A DNA stretch of 21,821 nt. Origin: Rickettsiales bacterium (lineage in GTDB: Bacteria > Pseudomonadota > Alphaproteobacteria > Rs-D84). The DNA lies in assembly GCA_031259745.1 (NCBI GenBank), contig JAIRLB010000024.1, positions 1 to 21,821 of the forward strand, in the 5' to 3' direction. The number at the start of each line of letters is the position of its first letter. The stretch's first letter is position 1. The notes beneath the pieces were generated by a model that was not told the origin of the DNA, did not search any database, and saw only the letters and a list, made by a program, of their open reading frames with translations. Positions 7,486 through 15,190 of this stretch are shown in pieces. The position numbers and the translations under genes were made by a program.

Positions 7486-8106
7486 TTATTTTGCAAAAAA
7501 AGTTTGTTCCAGTTTTAGCTTCTTGATAAAATACATTTTATCATGACCCGTATCATCTTTGGCAACTTCAACACAATGGAAACCATAATTGATCGTGTTC
7601 TTCCAGCTATTTTTATTATCAACAGATATCTTACAGATAATTTTGCCACGTTTACGTCTGATTGCGGCCCCTTTACGCATATCCTGCAAAATACGCATCA
7701 AACCCATACCACGATAATCCGTATCCACCATCACCGCTTGAAATATGGCCATTTCGGTATCTGGAACAGGTTTAAATTCTGAGATGTCATGTTTGTATAC
7801 ACCATTTGGAAAATGTATTGTGGCGCTGGCAATCAGCTTTTCTTTATCGAAGATTCCATAAACAACATAATCATTATTGGCCAAAATTCTGGCCCAATCG
7901 TCATCATTACGATCTTTTAAAAAATATCTGGTTTCCGGGGCGTCAGTTATCTGTTTTTGCAGCAAAAGCAATGCGGGCAAATCACGTGCGGTCAATATTT
8001 CAATATGCATACCTTTGGATAACATAGGCAGAACTTTATGCTTTTTTGAACTTAATGCAAGAATAAAAAATGCGCAGCCCCCACAAATGGCAATGAACAG
8101 TGACAA
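7486..8106 (-). CDS. GNAT family N-acetyltransferase with N-terminal membrane segment
   Basis: Predicted acetyl-CoA-dependent acyltransferase, substrate unknown. About 206 residues. The GNAT core starts near MHIEILTARDLPAL, and motif A is AVMVDTDYRGMGLMRIL. The acetyl-CoA loop reads RGMGLM, so the last position of the usual Q/RxxGxG/A is Met. The C-terminal part contains the expected NKNSWKNTINYGF helix-strand unit. I prefer the TTG start at 8106, preceded by AAGGA, which adds a hydrophobic segment (LFIAICGGCAFFILAL) that could anchor it in the membrane. Soluble starts at 8025 or 8010 lack convincing SDs. It lies 31 nt downstream of the switchable Cys-rich gene and may share its transcript. 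Confidence 0.75.
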   Translation of the reverse strand: MSLFIAICGGCAFFILALSSKKHKVLPMLSKGMHIEILTARDLPALLLLQKQITDAPETRYFLKDRNDDDWARILANNDYVVYGIFDKEKLIASATIHFPNGVYKHDISEFKPVPDTEMAIFQAVMVDTDYRGMGLMRILQDMRKGAAIRRKRGKIICKISVDNKNSWKNTINYGFHCVEVAKDDTGHDKMYFIKKLKLEQTFFAK

Positions 8107-8137
8107 TACAGAAGTTTTCCTTATTCTTTATAATTGT

Positions 8138-8920
8138 TCACTGATCTTGACTGTCATCATACACAAAATATGTTGTTCCAACGTAATTTATTTTCAGATT
8201 TCCTTTGACCGCGGCACTCATATTTCCGTAATAAATCGTTCCGTTGATGCTTATGTTTAACGATGGGTTCGTTTTCTTTGCGTTTCGCAAATATATCAAA
8301 TTGTCGCCATAGTGCAATACTCTTCCGCAATCACCAAATTCATCAGCACCGGCGCCATATCCGACTGTTGTAAGACCCGTCGCACATGCCGTGCGCGTTG
8401 TTGCGCCGGCCGCAGACCAATATCCGGCGCCGACGCTCTGCCCGTCTATTTGGGAATGTTGGCTGATAACCGGCGCCCAATATCCACCTATGCACGAAGT
8501 CAAGTTATAGTTATCGCAGCCAGCAATTGAATTGCCGTTATATATGGCTGATGTTCCCAAGCCGGATGTATAATAGCAATCTCTTGTGCCGTTGCAATAA
8601 GAGCCGTTATATACGAGACCTATTTTGGCGCAATGATATATGCTGGTTGCGGCACTGCATGAGACACCATAAACACAAGCGATTACGCCGAACCCATTGC
8701 TATCGCCCTCTGGACATTGATGACGCCCGTATTCGCCAGATGAAACATACGCATCTGTAAAACCTGGGCAATAATATCCACCATTGCAAGTTTCACACCC
8801 AGAGCCATTCCAATATGTCCCAGCCATACATGAAAGGATGGCCGACGATGCGTTAGAAAAGCAGCTCGTAAAAAATAACGCGGCAAAAGCGAATAAACGA
8901 TAAAAAAACCAGCGTTTGGA
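8138..8920 (-). CDS. exported Cys/Gly-rich surface protein, start codon removed by inverton (OFF)
   Basis: The frame is open from the TAA at 8923-8921 to the TGA at 8138. It encodes SKRW, then a hydrophobic stretch (YRLFAFAALFFTSCF, ending SNASSA) that is a clear signal peptide core, then a Cys/Gly/Tyr/Asn-rich exterior domain with units such as CETCNGGYYCPG. No ATG, GTG, TTG or CTG occurs before Met 8827, which lies after the signal peptide. So in this orientation only a signal-less 229-residue product could be made. The stop codon and missing start both sit in the 66-bp segment between the inverted repeats 8909-8920 and 8987-8998. Inverting that segment gives a 274-residue pre-protein starting MSGKPMIFSTKKAQ. 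The mature part resembles the protein at 17102 in style; function unknown, probably cell-surface. Confidence 0.75.
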   Translation of the reverse strand, partial: SKRWFFYRLFAFAALFFTSCFSNASSAILSCMAGTYWNGSGCETCNGGYYCPGFTDAYVSSGEYGRHQCPEGDSNGFGVIACVYGVSCSAATSIYHCAKIGLVYNGSYCNGTRDCYYTSGLGTSAIYNGNSIAGCDNYNLTSCIGGYWAPVISQHSQIDGQSVGAGYWSAAGATTRTACATGLTTVGYGAGADEFGDCGRVLHYGDNLIYLRNAKKTNPSLNISINGTIYYGNMSAAVKGNLKINYVGTTYFVYDDSQDQ

Positions 8921-8998
8921 TTAGGCAATACAAGACAAAAACAAATGTCCGGAAAACCAATGATTTTTTCTACAAAAAAAGCACAGTCCAAACGCTGG
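8909..8998. repeat. candidate invertible DNA element (inverton), 12-bp inverted repeats
   Basis: CCAGCGTTTGGA (8909-8920) and TCCAAACGCTGG (8987-8998) are perfect inverted repeats around a 66-bp segment. Each repeat is exactly four codons (SKRW) in the Cys-rich gene's frame. On the plus strand the segment holds ATG 8945, which reads through the right repeat as MSGKPMIFSTKKAQSKRW. On the minus strand the codon just inside the left repeat is TAA. Inversion replaces that stop with 14 in-frame codons and a start. No recombinase gene is in the window. The alternative reading, a large-loop terminator because T7 follows the left repeat on the minus strand, does not explain the restored frame. Confidence 0.7.
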
Positions 8999-9082
8999 CT
9001 TAGATTGTACATATCATTTTGTCTACTTTATTCAGAAAATACAAGAGGAAAAATGAATAATGTTGGCGTTTTATTTCAATCA

Positions 9083-9982
9083 TTATCCCTTAAACTGCTC
9101 ACTGACTTTGATTGTCAGTTTTCCTATCAGTTCTTGCATCTGCATGCGAGTTTCAAATTTCAGAATAATCTCCCCTGCCCCGCCGCGCTTTTCACGCAAT
9201 TTTGCCGGCATGCCCAAACATTTTTTTATATTAACTTCAATTTCCTTGACTTGGGCATAAGGCATCGAATTTGATGAAAAAGACCGGCTTTTTGATGAAC
9301 GGATTGAACTTTTGACTTTCTTCTCCGTATCAGCCACAGATAATTTATTTTCGATAATTTCATGCGCCATCGCCTCTGCATTTTCTGCAACTGCAATGGT
9401 TCGCCCATGAGATGCGCTTATTCTGCCCTGCTCTACCATATTTTTAACGGCTTCGGGCAAAGCATCCAGACGAATAATATTTCTAATATAGCTCTCCGAT
9501 TTTCCGATTAAACGCGAAACATCGGCCAGCTCATACCCGCATTTTTCCATCAGGTTCTTATAAGCGGATGCTTCTTCGATCGGATTCAGGTTTTCACGCT
9601 GAACATTTTCAATTAAGGCGATCTCCATCGCGTTTTCATCTGTCAGAGTCTTTACCAATGCTGGTATTTCCACCAATCCCGCCATTTTACTGGCACGAAA
9701 ACGGCGTTCGCCGGCAACTATTTCATATTGATGCGGACGTCCCCTGATACTGCGCAAAAGTATTGGCTGCAAAACGCCCTTTTCTTTGATGGACGCCGCC
9801 AAATCCTCCAATTCGCTTATATCGAAAGTTTTTCGCGGCTGGTCCGGATTAGCTCCGATTTGTATCAATGGGATTTGCCTGACGGCAACGCGCTCACTGC
9901 CAGCCAAAACAGAAATATCCGGGATATTACCCATATCCGCTTTCAAATCCGCCAAGCCTTTGCCTAATCCAAATTTAGACAT
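9083..9982 (-). CDS. parB: chromosome partitioning protein ParB
   Basis: CTP-dependent DNA clamp that loads at parS and spreads, working with ParA to segregate origins. 299 residues: the typical N-terminus KFGLGKGLADL, the ParB/Srx CTPase domain with GERRFRA (box II) and NVQRENLNPIEEA, a helix-turn-helix around LADVSRLIGKSESYIRNI that reads parS, and a C-terminal dimerisation domain. SD AAAGGA precedes the ATG. It begins 14 nt after the parA stop, so parAB is an operon. Length is normal. Confidence 0.97.
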   Translation of the reverse strand: MSKFGLGKGLADLKADMGNIPDISVLAGSERVAVRQIPLIQIGANPDQPRKTFDISELEDLAASIKEKGVLQPILLRSIRGRPHQYEIVAGERRFRASKMAGLVEIPALVKTLTDENAMEIALIENVQRENLNPIEEASAYKNLMEKCGYELADVSRLIGKSESYIRNIIRLDALPEAVKNMVEQGRISASHGRTIAVAENAEAMAHEIIENKLSVADTEKKVKSSIRSSKSRSFSSNSMPYAQVKEIEVNIKKCLGMPAKLREKRGGAGEIILKFETRMQMQELIGKLTIKVSEQFKG

Positions 9983-9996
9983 GTTTTTTCCTTTCT

Positions 9997-10767
9997 TTAT
10001 TCACTATTGATGCCTTCTACGATTTCTGTGGCAACGCGCAAATAGGCCTGTGCACCCGCAGAATTAAAATCATAGAACAACGCCGGCTTTCCATGACTTG
10101 GCGCCTCGGACACTCGGACATTGCGCGGAACGACTGTTCTGAAAACCCGGTTGCCGAATGTGTTTCGAACATCTTCCTCTACCGCCTTGGTCAAGCCGTA
10201 ACGCTTGTCATACATTGTCAACAAAACACCCAGAATTTCCAAACTAGGACTCCAGTTTTTCCGGACTTCGGAAATAGTGTTGACTAGATGCTGTACGCCT
10301 TCCAAAGCAAAGAATTCGCACTGCAGCGGCACAATGACCGAATCCGCAGTCGTCAGTGCGTTCAACGTCAAGTAACCCAAAGCTGGCGGGCAATCCAACA
10401 GAATGTAATCGTAATGCTCTTTGATTTGTTCCAATGCATCGCGCAAACGGTATTCGCGGTTGTCCATATCCAGCAATTCTACCTCAGCCCCGGATAACGT
10501 CGGGCTGGATGGCAAAATATGCATTCCCGCCACCGCTGTAGACAAAATATTATCCGCAGCGTTCGCTGTCCCCATAATAACACCATAAACGCTTTGGCGA
10601 TGCGCAGCGCGTACAAACCCCAGGCCCGTTCCTGCATTTCCCTGAGGATCCAAGTCAATTAACAGCACGCGTTTCTTGATTGCTGCTAATGATGCGCCTA
10701 TATTGATAGCTGTCGTAGTTTTTCCAACGCCGCCTTTTTGATTGGCAAATGCGATAATCTTTGTCAT
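9997..10767 (-). CDS. parA: chromosome partitioning ATPase ParA
   Basis: Nucleoid-bound Walker ATPase that moves ParB-parS complexes. 256 residues from ATG 10767. Deviant Walker A KGGVGKTTT at the N-terminus, LLIDLDPQGNAGTG (A' box) and YILLDCPPALGYLT (Walker B) are all intact. A TTG immediately upstream would add one residue, but AAGGA (10778-10774) sits 6 nt from the ATG, favouring it. Order rsmG-parA-parB on one strand is the gidB-parAB block usually found close to oriC. Confidence 0.97.
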   Translation of the reverse strand: MTKIIAFANQKGGVGKTTTAINIGASLAAIKKRVLLIDLDPQGNAGTGLGFVRAAHRQSVYGVIMGTANAADNILSTAVAGMHILPSSPTLSGAEVELLDMDNREYRLRDALEQIKEHYDYILLDCPPALGYLTLNALTTADSVIVPLQCEFFALEGVQHLVNTISEVRKNWSPSLEILGVLLTMYDKRYGLTKAVEEDVRNTFGNRVFRTVVPRNVRVSEAPSHGKPALFYDFNSAGAQAYLRVATEIVEGINSE

Positions 10768-10792
10768 CAAGCTTCCTTCGACTTATGGTCGT

Positions 10793-10821
10793 ACAGTAGA
10801 AAATCCGATCGATTCGGTCAA
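10793..10821 (-). promoter_or_regulatory. candidate parAB promoter
   Basis: On the minus strand TTGACC (10821-10816), 17 nt, TACTGT (10798-10793), placed 25 nt before the parA start. A second possible pair slightly upstream is TTGAAA, 17 nt, TATGCT. Either would give parAB a promoter separate from rsmG. Confidence 0.4.
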
Positions 10822-10906
10822 GCATATAATAAACTTTTTCTTATTTCAACAGGGGCGGAGATTTTTTATATTAAATAACAAAGTAATATAAATGAACTAG
10901 AATATC

Positions 10907-10920
10907 ATTTCATGTGAAAT
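10907..10920. promoter_or_regulatory. parS-like palindrome at the rsmG 3' end
   Basis: ATTTCATGTGAAAT: perfect 6-bp arms around TG. The core TTTCATGTGAAA differs by one base from the core TTTCACGTGAAA of canonical parS. It abuts the rsmG stop codon and lies about 140 bp upstream of parA. A near-identical palindrome occurs at 14074-14089. Binding is inferred. Confidence 0.4.
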
Positions 10921-11480
10921 TATCTGACATTTTCAACCCGAATTATAAACCCATCGCCTGTTTTGGACGGATATAATTGATAGTCAAATCGATAGCATTT
11001 TTCAGCGTCCATAATTTCGGTTTTGATCTCACGGCCTTTTAGCAAAAAAAGCCGGCTTTTTGTAACCGACACATAATCCAAAATCTTTAACAATGAAGCA
11101 AATGCCCTTGCAGTAAAAACCAATTCTTTATCGGCCTTTTTGATAGTTTTTATAAAATTTTCCGCCCTGCCATGATAAATAGTCAGGTTTGGCAAATCTA
11201 ATTCATGTTTCAAAGCTTTCAGAAAGTTTATCTTTTTACCAATCGACTCAATACAGGTAACATTCCACCCCATTATGGCCAGAACAACTCCGGGAAAACC
11301 CGCCCCACTGCCTAGATCTGCAATTCTGACGCCGGCAGGTAAATTTTCGGCTAATTGTGCAGAGTCGGCGAAATGCCTTTTGTGAACATCGTTCAAGGTG
11401 CTTGGCGCCACCAGGTTCATTCTGGTTGACCAACTGCGCAGCATGGCCTCGTACTTAATAAATTTTTCTGGAATGTTCAT
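10920..11480 (-). CDS. rsmG: 16S rRNA (guanine-N7) methyltransferase RsmG (GidB)
   Basis: SAM-dependent enzyme that methylates G527 of 16S rRNA. 186 residues, slightly shorter than the enterobacterial enzyme. It contains the N-terminal NLVAPSTLNDVHKRHFADS motif, SAM-binding ADLGSGAGFPGVVLAI, and CIESIGKKINFLKAL. The start at 11480 has no SD, but TACAAT ends 7 nt upstream, suggesting a leaderless transcript as for recF. It is divergent from the TPR gene across only 26 bp. mnmG (gidA), its common upstream partner, is not in this window. Confidence 0.95.
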   Translation of the reverse strand: MNIPEKFIKYEAMLRSWSTRMNLVAPSTLNDVHKRHFADSAQLAENLPAGVRIADLGSGAGFPGVVLAIMGWNVTCIESIGKKINFLKALKHELDLPNLTIYHGRAENFIKTIKKADKELVFTARAFASLLKILDYVSVTKSRLFLLKGREIKTEIMDAEKCYRFDYQLYPSKTGDGFIIRVENVR

Positions 11481-11487
11481 AAAAATT

Positions 11488-11493
11488 ATTGTA
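11488..11493 (-). promoter_or_regulatory. candidate rsmG -10 box (leaderless)
   Basis: TACAAT on the minus strand ends 7 nt before the rsmG ATG, the same spacing as the TATAAT in front of recF. I see no good -35 at 16-18 nt. The 26-bp gap is shared with the divergent TPR gene, which also lacks an SD. Confidence 0.35.
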
Positions 11494-11506
11494 GCATAAC
11501 AAAACT

Positions 11507-13126
11507 ATGAAAAAAATAGAAACTTTATTTGCCGGCATAAGTTTGTTTGCCGTAATCGTCACAATCAGTGGCGCTATTTGGCGCTTTGCGTATCCCGCTC
11601 AAACGACACTACATACTCAAGAATATCAGGCGACTCGTTTTGGCGCATTTCTGGCCAGCCAGCACGCAATACATGTCAATGATTTCGATAAGGCGGCCGA
11701 ATTCGCTGCTGATTTTGAAGATACCGAACTTCCAATCGTTTTGAATACCGCCATTCTGGCAGATTTCCTGAGTGGTAAAATGTTGTCCAAGGCAGAATTG
11801 CTTCGAGATGAAAAAGGCATGGCCGCACGGTTGATTTATGACGCATATTTGCTGGAAAAAGGCGACTGGAAGGGGATTTATGAAAGACATAAGAAAGATG
11901 AATCTGCCCTGACAGCGCCGTTGCGCATTTGGTCTTCGGTAGCAATGGGTAAGTCTGCGGAGGCCTTGAAATTCATCGACGCGTTAAAGACAAAGAATTC
12001 GTGGAAAGCCTTTATTCGTGGCCAGATTTATGCGGAAAACAACCAATTTGACAAAGCTGCCAAAGAATTCGCCAAGGTTTCCGTTGATTTTATGAATATC
12101 AATGATTACCTGTATATCATTTCATTTTACAAAAATCATGAAAAGGTCGACGCTGCCAATAAATTAAGGTCCGACTTCACAGAGCGCCCCGGTAGCATGT
12201 ACATGCTGAACGTAAAAACTTCTGCGGATTGGGAAAATTATTCAGGTTTGAACAATTCATTGGCTTTCAGCCTGATTCAAAGTGTTTCCCATACTCAGAT
12301 AATGATGTATTCGGACTTTTCTTTATTACTTCTGCGCCTTGCGGAAACGTCACATTGGGGAAAGTCCGGGGATACGAACGCGCTGAATTACTATTTGGGA
12401 CAGTACTTTTATAATAATGGCGGAGATTATAAAAAGCACTTTCTGGCCATTGATCCGAACAGTCCTTTTTTTTCATTCGCCATGATGAAAATTGCTGAAA
12501 AAACCGGTGATATTGACGAATTAAGGACCGCGGCAGAGGCAAATCCGCTATTTGTTCCGGCAATGAACAAGCTGGTCGCTCGCTATGTTCAGCAAGGCGA
12601 TAAAAAAAGGGCGCTGAACGTTGCGGACCGTGCGTTAAAGAATGACAATTTGACAGAAACCGGACGGGCGTTTCTTTTGAAAACACGCGCCTATATTAAT
12701 TTGACTTTCAATAACCTGGACGCCGCCCAGACGGATATCCGCGCGGCTGCCGACGTATTGCCGTTAGACGCCGGAATTCTAGCGATTCAGTCCAAGATAT
12801 GGTCCTATGAAAGACGCGAATTGGAAACTGCGTATGAATATGCGATCGCATTAGTGCGCCGGAATCCGACCGAGATCGAATCCTGGGACGCGCTAGGGAT
12901 GGCGGTTTGGGCTCGAGAAGGGGCGGATGCCGCGCTGGAAGTGGTGGAAAGGGTAGGGCAGGTATCCGAAAGCTGTTCCGTTTTATTTGAACATCTGGGT
13001 GATTTGCATGCAGAGCTGGGGAATAAAAAGCTTGCCAAAGACGCCTATTTGCGGGCTATTGATTTATCGGCTGACGGCTTGACAATTATCCCAAAATTGG
13101 AAAATAAAATAAAAAATCTGAAATAA
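11507..13126 (+). CDS. TPR-repeat protein with N-terminal membrane anchor
   Basis: A 539-residue protein of unknown specific role. An N-terminal hydrophobic helix (about residues 8-28, FAGISLFAVIVTISGAIW) serves as an uncleaved anchor or signal. The rest is all-helical with many TPR-like helix pairs, for example AFIRGQIYAENNQFDKAAKEF, ALNVADRALKNDNLTETG and HLGDLHAELGNKKLAKDAYL, so it is likely periplasmic and a protein-protein scaffold. No SD precedes the ATG. It is followed by gpsA within 11 nt, forming an operon. Possible roles in envelope assembly are inference. Confidence 0.85.
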   Translation: MKKIETLFAGISLFAVIVTISGAIWRFAYPAQTTLHTQEYQATRFGAFLASQHAIHVNDFDKAAEFAADFEDTELPIVLNTAILADFLSGKMLSKAELLRDEKGMAARLIYDAYLLEKGDWKGIYERHKKDESALTAPLRIWSSVAMGKSAEALKFIDALKTKNSWKAFIRGQIYAENNQFDKAAKEFAKVSVDFMNINDYLYIISFYKNHEKVDAANKLRSDFTERPGSMYMLNVKTSADWENYSGLNNSLAFSLIQSVSHTQIMMYSDFSLLLLRLAETSHWGKSGDTNALNYYLGQYFYNNGGDYKKHFLAIDPNSPFFSFAMMKIAEKTGDIDELRTAAEANPLFVPAMNKLVARYVQQGDKKRALNVADRALKNDNLTETGRAFLLKTRAYINLTFNNLDAAQTDIRAAADVLPLDAGILAIQSKIWSYERRELETAYEYAIALVRRNPTEIESWDALGMAVWAREGADAALEVVERVGQVSESCSVLFEHLGDLHAELGNKKLAKDAYLRAIDLSADGLTIIPKLENKIKNLK

Positions 13127-13137
13127 GGATGCAAGAT

Positions 13138-14001
13138 ATGAAAATTGGTGTCTTGGGCGCGGGCGCATGGGGAACTGCTTTAGCTATTACATCCGCAAGG
13201 GTCGAAAACAATGTCACTTTATGGTCTTATGACGGCCAATACGCCAATTTTGACGGTGTTCAAATGCCGCAGAATATCAAGGTAACAGGCATTATGGATG
13301 ATTTGGAAACCGCCGATGCTTGGCTAATTGCAACGCCCGCCCTTTTTTTTCGTGAAACTTTATTGAACAGCCGCGCCTTTTACAAAGGCCAGCCTGTTAT
13401 TATATGCACCAAAGGAATCGAGGCTTCTACGCATAAATTTATGTCGGAAATCATGGACGAGGAATTGCCAGAATGCACTGATTACGGCATTTTGTCTGGT
13501 CCGCAATTTGCCAAGGAAGTTGCAGGCGGCATTTTGACCGGCAGTACATTAGCCGGAACCGAAAAGGCAATTATTGCCGGATCCGAGGCATTAAAAGAAT
13601 TATATCTTGAAATATCAGATGACGTTATTGGTGCTGAAATCTGTGGGATTGGCAAAAACGCCGTGGCATTGGTGGTGGGTTTCGCAAGTGTTGAAATGGG
13701 TGGCGAAAACAATAAAGCTCTGATATTTACACTTGCTTGGAATGAAGTGGTCAAATTTGGCTTGGCAAATGGAGCAAAAATCGATACTTTTCTGAAATTA
13801 TGCGGCTTGGGGGACCTGTATTTATCCGCGACATCCAAGACCAGCCGTAATTATTTCGCCGGCATTTCAATAGCAAAAAACAAACTAATTATCGGAACCG
13901 TAGAGGGAATCGCAGCATTAAACGGCTTGGTATACCGTGCATCAAAGCAAAACATCAACATGCCTATCTTGGCTGATATGCGTGAAAAACTAAATGTGTA
14001 A
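13138..14001 (+). CDS. gpsA: glycerol-3-phosphate dehydrogenase [NAD(P)+]
   Basis: Makes sn-glycerol-3-phosphate from dihydroxyacetone phosphate for phospholipid synthesis in the cytosol. 287 residues from ATG 13138. It has the nucleotide-binding GAGAWGTALA, CTKGIE, SGPQFAKE, the catalytic-lysine region CGIGKNAVALVVG, and the substrate loop GLGDLYLSATSKTSRN. It is about 40 residues shorter than most GpsA, with compact loops, but key segments are present. An ATG at 13129 overlaps the SD AAGGA (13125-13129), so 13138 with 8-nt spacing is the better start. Confidence 0.93.
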   Translation: MKIGVLGAGAWGTALAITSARVENNVTLWSYDGQYANFDGVQMPQNIKVTGIMDDLETADAWLIATPALFFRETLLNSRAFYKGQPVIICTKGIEASTHKFMSEIMDEELPECTDYGILSGPQFAKEVAGGILTGSTLAGTEKAIIAGSEALKELYLEISDDVIGAEICGIGKNAVALVVGFASVEMGGENNKALIFTLAWNEVVKFGLANGAKIDTFLKLCGLGDLYLSATSKTSRNYFAGISIAKNKLIIGTVEGIAALNGLVYRASKQNINMPILADMREKLNV

Positions 14002-14059
14002 TTTGTTAACAAAGCCCTAAAAAGGCCGGGGGGTAACAAAAAACAAATCGAATAAAAAC

Positions 14060-14200
14060 AACAAAATACCGGTGATTTCATATGAAATCTGGCGTAAAAT
14101 GTAATTTGCAACAGACGCTCTTGTCTTATAATCTTCCTATTAAATTGATATACTGGTTGTTTTACTTGTTTTTTATCATTATGATTAACAAAATACCGGT
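14060..14200. repeat. 14-bp direct repeat pair
   Basis: AACAAAATACCGGT occurs at 14060-14073 and 14187-14200, a 127-bp period. The first copy runs directly into the 14074 palindrome. Nothing else in the window matches it exactly; a partial copy (AAAATACC) lies near 14381. Confidence 0.5.
14074..14089. promoter_or_regulatory. perfect 16-bp palindrome, parS-like
   Basis: GATTTCATATGAAATC is perfectly self-complementary and shares ATTTCAT(A/G)TGAAAT with the site at 10907. It differs from canonical parS mainly in the central two bases. It lies 72 bp after gpsA within the candidate origin region. Confidence 0.4.
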
Positions 14201-14408
14201 TTTTTTAACGATTTTAAGTATTCTTTGTAATTAAAAGTCCAAACAATGCATTTTTGCCACCCATAAAATCTAGTGATAACATTTTTATGCCAGCGTTTTT
14301 GATTACTTTTTATTTGCCGCCGTCACACCGAGAAAAGTAAAACACCTGGAAGAAAAACATATTATTTACGTCAGATAGGGAAAATACCAAACCTTATCAT
14401 AGAGGAGC

Positions 14409-14417
14409 TGTGAATAA
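14409..14417 (-). promoter_or_regulatory. DnaA box-like site
   Basis: Minus strand TTATTCACA fits TTWTNCACA exactly. It is followed by a strongly AT-rich tract (14442-14460) that could serve as an unwinding element. Confidence 0.4.
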
Positions 14418-14626
14418 AATACGACTGCTGTGGATTGATCTTTAATATAATATAAAATAATATCGTCATGACGCGCATCTGCGATGTGTTATGATTGTAT
14501 TTATCGGAATATGTTCGCAGATATAAAACAAATATCCATAGTAATGAATCAATTTAAAAAAAGTGATCAGATCAATCTTTGTTGCGCGAACATAGGCGCA
14601 CAAAAAAAAACAAATAGTATGAAAAT

Positions 14627-14635
14627 TTATTCACA
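14627..14635 (+). promoter_or_regulatory. DnaA box-like site
   Basis: TTATTCACA, exact match to TTWTNCACA, opposite orientation to the site at 14409, about 210 bp away. Confidence 0.4.
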
Positions 14636-15144
14636 CAAATCGGATTAAAATCATATTCTAGCTTATGCAGCCGGTAGGTATTTATATGACTGTTTTCTCT
14701 GTTTCATTTTTGTAAAAAAATGATAAATTTTTTTCAAAAACGACGCTTATTCATCCAAGATTCATTCAAGTGCATTTTATCGGGACTTTCAAAAAAGTAA
14801 CTGTCTTAAAAAGTCAATTCTGAGTTTATCTACAGGAAACCATCTCCAGCGAGTTTGCACAAAAAATCCTGGGAACCTGGACATTTAGAATTCATTATCA
14901 GGAAACGTTGTTTTTAAGTACAGAAACATATTGCCGCATATTCTTTGGGTCAAAATCCAACATATTTTTATGTTTTCAATCTAAAAACGCATTATTAAAA
15001 CGATTCGGCGACAATCCCGCGGCGAATTATTGTCCCAACGATTGCGATCGTGTGTGAAAAGGTAAGAATAATGTCGTCGATTTGGCTTTGCATTCATAAA
15101 ATCAGAATTTGGCGCCGAAAAAAAGATGAACATGAATCAAAGCA

Positions 15145-15169
15145 AAGAAAAACCCGCCGCCGCGGGTTT
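15145..15169 (-). terminator. terminator of pal
   Basis: Stem AAACCCGC (15150-15157) with GCGGGTTT (15162-15169), loop CGCC. Read on the minus strand it is followed by TTTCTTT. It lies 21 nt beyond the pal stop. Confidence 0.75.
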
Positions 15170-15190
15170 AATTTTCCAACAACGAGATAA

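Larger units (their letters stand above)
14002..15144. other. AT-rich non-coding region, candidate oriC
   Basis: About 1.1 kb with no credible ORF on either strand and strong AT bias. It contains two perfect DnaA-box matches (TTATTCACA): 14627-14635 plus strand and 14417-14409 minus strand. Two 8/9 matches occur at 14826-14834 (TTATCTACA) and 14853-14861 (GTTTGCACA). It also has a 16-bp palindrome resembling parS (14074-14089), a 14-bp direct repeat (14060 and 14187), and AT tracts such as 14442-14460. Proximity to parAB, rsmG and recF fits an origin. No dnaA or hemE is visible, so the call stays tentative. Confidence 0.4.

Noticed and set aside
8909..8998. Inverted repeat read as a parB terminator because T7 follows on the minus strand
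   Set aside because: A 66-nt loop is far outside normal intrinsic terminators, and this reading does not explain why inversion restores a start codon and complete signal peptide in frame. Kept only as the alternative hypothesis.
8945..9274. 109-residue plus-strand ORF across the inverton and the parB 3' end
   Set aside because: Beyond the right repeat it is antisense to parB and shows no protein-like features. Only its first 18 codons are meaningful, as the N-terminus of the Cys-rich protein in the flipped state.
14002..15144. Hidden protein gene in the long spacer
   Set aside because: Stops are frequent in all six frames and no SD-start pair opens a frame of useful length.
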